Source: JBHFEI01 sp041928815
GTDB lineage: Bacteria > Pseudomonadota > Alphaproteobacteria > Rhizobiales > Rhizobiaceae
NCBI RefSeq assembly: GCF_041928815.1
Contig: NZ_JBHFEI010000001.1
Span: 516,721-580,720, forward strand
Direction of reading: 5' to 3'
Length of the DNA stretch: 64,000 nucleotides
The notes below the pieces were generated by a model. The model saw only the letters and a list, made by a program, of their open reading frames with translations, did not search any database and was not told the DNA's origin. Below are positions 62,544-64,000 of this stretch, in pieces. The position numbers and the translations under genes are program-made. How positions within the stretch are numbered: position 1 is the first letter of the stretch; each line of letters begins with the position of its first letter.

Positions 62544-62941
62544 CCGCTACGGTTATCTTCTGTGACGACGTTCGCACTGAGGACAATGGCAAGCTGCTTC
62601 TCATCGGCGTCTACAGTGCGAACGTGGAATTTTTTGTATCTCCGGCACAAACACATCTGACTACATGGGTGCGCTTCTATGGAATCACCGCTGGGGAACA
62701 TACGGTTGCATTGTCAGGCTATTACCACGTCGGCTCAAACAAGCAGTATCTAGGGACGTCGAAATTTTCCTTTGAAGTGATGGATGGAGCACTACCGCTT
62801 GCCGTCGCGACCCGCGGTATGCCCCTTTTCGCTTCGGAGCGAGGGAAGCTTGTTGTAATGGCAAAGGTCGACAGCGAGGAGGAGTTTGAAGCAGGTTACA
62901 TTGATGTTATCTTTCACACTCTTTCTCCAAATCAGTCGTAG
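62531..62941 (+). CDS. DUF6941-like protein
   Basis: A 136-residue beta-rich protein: VTATVIFCDDVRTEDNGKLL LIGVYSANVEFFV resembles DUF6941 (IFCDDiRxExxgKxsLiGvY), and the rest (VRFYGITAGEHTVALSGYYH, AGYIDVIFHTLSP) alternates polar and hydrophobic. Function unknown. ATG 62531 lies within the preceding gene's end and follows GGAAAG, so the three genes form one transcript. Confidence 0.66.
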   Translation: MGNVTATVIFCDDVRTEDNGKLLLIGVYSANVEFFVSPAQTHLTTWVRFYGITAGEHTVALSGYYHVGSNKQYLGTSKFSFEVMDGALPLAVATRGMPLFASERGKLVVMAKVDSEEEFEAGYIDVIFHTLSPNQS

Positions 62942-63084
62942 CGATGCGACCATCCCACCTAACATCTCTGAAGATAGCCGTGCGCCACAGGGGCGCACCG
63001 GTTACGATCGCGGATGAAGATGAACTACAAGCGAAAACCCGCGAAGGCAGGCCGGGCATCGCGTCCGGCCTTTCTGCCATCCGC

Positions 63085-63822
63085 TCACATCAATGAAGAC
63101 GGCATCCTTTCCCCTTGCTCCGGATCAATCGCCTTTCCGACGGCATCCGTCACCCACCTGTGAGCAATCGTCGTCCTGATATCGTCTTCATAAAGCGTTA
63201 GGACCTGCAAAAATCCGCCTGCGTTAAAATTCATGCCTTTGGCGTCTGGGTCTTTCGTGCCGCTACAAGCTCTTGCTGCGCAAACATAACGGGCGCAGTA
63301 TGAAATGGCGTCTGTCGCGCCACTGTCAATCACCAAGAAAGATCGCATTTTATCTTCAGGAACCTCAAAAGAAGCCCAAAACTCTTTGATCTCATGCACC
63401 TTCCATGGCTTAAGCTCAATATTTTTCCCGCTTGTGCTGTCTTTCGTCTGTTTAGCATAACTCATTACTCTATAGGCGGAATAAGAATTACGCAGTGATG
63501 ACCAACCAGCGATCACCACACATGATGGAGGCAAGTCATCGACATTGGGAACATGTGTTTCTACGATTTTGTTGTATGCGAACTTAAACAGTTCAGGAAT
63601 TACCTCGACTAAATGATCGAAGTCGCGAACATGATCGCCCATGAGGTGTATTATAGCGGCACATATCCCGCCGACGCCTGTATTGCCCATCACCGCATTC
63701 AGGTGGACGAGAGGATACATTTTGGAGACAAATCCGGAGATTTTTCCATCTGAGCGATAACTAACGCCGTCGCAGGCCATAGAAACCCCATGCTCAGAAA
63801 CGTGAAGTGCGATAACGCTCAA
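63085..63822 (-). CDS. hypothetical protein with Ntn-hydrolase (proteasome-like) start
   Basis: A 245-residue protein beginning MSVIALHVSEHGVSMACDGV SYRSDGKISGFVSKMYPLVH, which resembles the two opening strands of proteasome-beta/HslV-like folds (xVIAxxxxdGvVMAaDsR...KI). A catalytic Thr1/Ser1 is not evident: Ser2 after Met is the only candidate. Lower GC and an unrelated codon pattern mark it as accessory. Orphan on the minus strand; no target or partner identified. Confidence 0.6.
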   Translation of the reverse strand: MSVIALHVSEHGVSMACDGVSYRSDGKISGFVSKMYPLVHLNAVMGNTGVGGICAAIIHLMGDHVRDFDHLVEVIPELFKFAYNKIVETHVPNVDDLPPSCVVIAGWSSLRNSYSAYRVMSYAKQTKDSTSGKNIELKPWKVHEIKEFWASFEVPEDKMRSFLVIDSGATDAISYCARYVCAARACSGTKDPDAKGMNFNAGGFLQVLTLYEDDIRTTIAHRWVTDAVGKAIDPEQGERMPSSLM

Positions 63823-63988
63823 ATTAATATCCTCAATTTGCTTCAGCCTACCCGGCTGCTATACGCGCGCTGCTCGTCAGCGTAGGAACCCCGCGTCCTG
63901 TCCTGCTGAGCAAGGGCGAGGCCTGGTCTTCCCCCTGAAAAGTGGTCCTCCGTGAAGTAGGCTATTGAGCCTGAGAGAGGACGTTGGA

Positions 63989-64000
63989 ATGCCCCAGAAG
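63989..64000 (+). mobile_element. possible start of an IS element ORF at the window edge
   Basis: ATG-CCC-CAG-AAG after GAGAGGACGTTGGA could begin an IS3-family orfA (MPQK/MPKK start), preceded by TGAAAAGTGGTCCTCCGTGA that might be a terminal repeat (from 63938). Only four codons are visible, so this is a guess. The rest of 63.82-63.99 kb shows no gene. Confidence 0.25.

Overview
The window is GC-rich DNA that looks like a Rhizobiaceae chromosome or large replicon (Shinella, Ensifer or Rhizobium type). The reasons are a complete fixNOQP-fixGHIS type cbb3 oxidase locus with FnrN and hemN, an inositol operon in iolD-E-B order, DUF1127, DUF6894 and DUF992 proteins, promoter-like sequences of the alphaproteobacterial EcfG general stress sigma factor, and many sugar ABC transporters. 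The genus is inference; no rRNA or marker set is present.

Layout. 1-3.3 kb: the end of an iol operon (iolD cut by the window edge, iolE, iolB) and an AhpD-like protein. 3.3-5.5 kb: a DUF992 exported protein, glutaryl-CoA dehydrogenase, and a 48-residue DUF1127 protein behind a perfect bidirectional terminator. 5.7-16.6 kb: the microaerobic respiration block, ccoNOQP and ccoGHIS on the minus strand, a hemerythrin-like protein, the four-cysteine oxygen sensor FnrN and hemN. Three TTGAT-N4-ATCAA type boxes lie exactly where FnrN would act. 16.6-21.7 kb: small stress-type genes (CsbD, DUF892, small peptides, a transglutaminase-like protein, a Crp/Fnr regulator), several behind GGAAC-N16-CGTT promoters. 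21.8-22.1 kb: a decayed ABC ATPase.

22.2-36.6 kb: a long sugar-acid operon with every enzyme type of the non-phosphorylative L-fucose route (mutarotase, sugar dehydrogenase candidate, lactonase, L-fuconate dehydratase, 2-keto-3-deoxy-fuconate dehydrogenase, diketo-acid hydrolase). It carries its own CUT1-type ABC transporter and an IclR regulator, plus an odd pair made of a CoA-transferase and a solute-binding-fold protein without signal peptide. 36.9-44.2 kb: a second ABC system (CUT2, ribose type) bracketed by two SGNH esterases and a ROK regulator, suggesting uptake of an acylated sugar. 44.4-51.5 kb: assorted amine, amino-acid and flavin enzymes and small cupin, tautomerase and DUF1127 proteins. 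51.6-52.6 kb: an RNase D type exonuclease and a DUF3307 membrane protein.

52.7-59.6 kb: the most intriguing block. Two divergent, translationally coupled units encode a sulfatase-fold membrane enzyme, an 85-residue unknown protein and a CDP-alcohol phosphatidyltransferase on one side. On the other side are a zinc-type dehydrogenase, a pterin-synthase-fold protein that has lost its catalytic residues, a glycosyltransferase and a methyltransferase, with a RibD-type reductase converging on them. This reads as an uncharacterised pathway for a modified small molecule or lipid. 59.7-60.9 kb: cytochrome b561, yacG and tRNA-Phe(GAA). Beyond the tRNA the DNA is visibly AT-richer and holds accessory genes: an exported protein, a toxin-antitoxin-like overlapping trio, a proteasome-fold-like orphan, and perhaps the edge of an insertion sequence.
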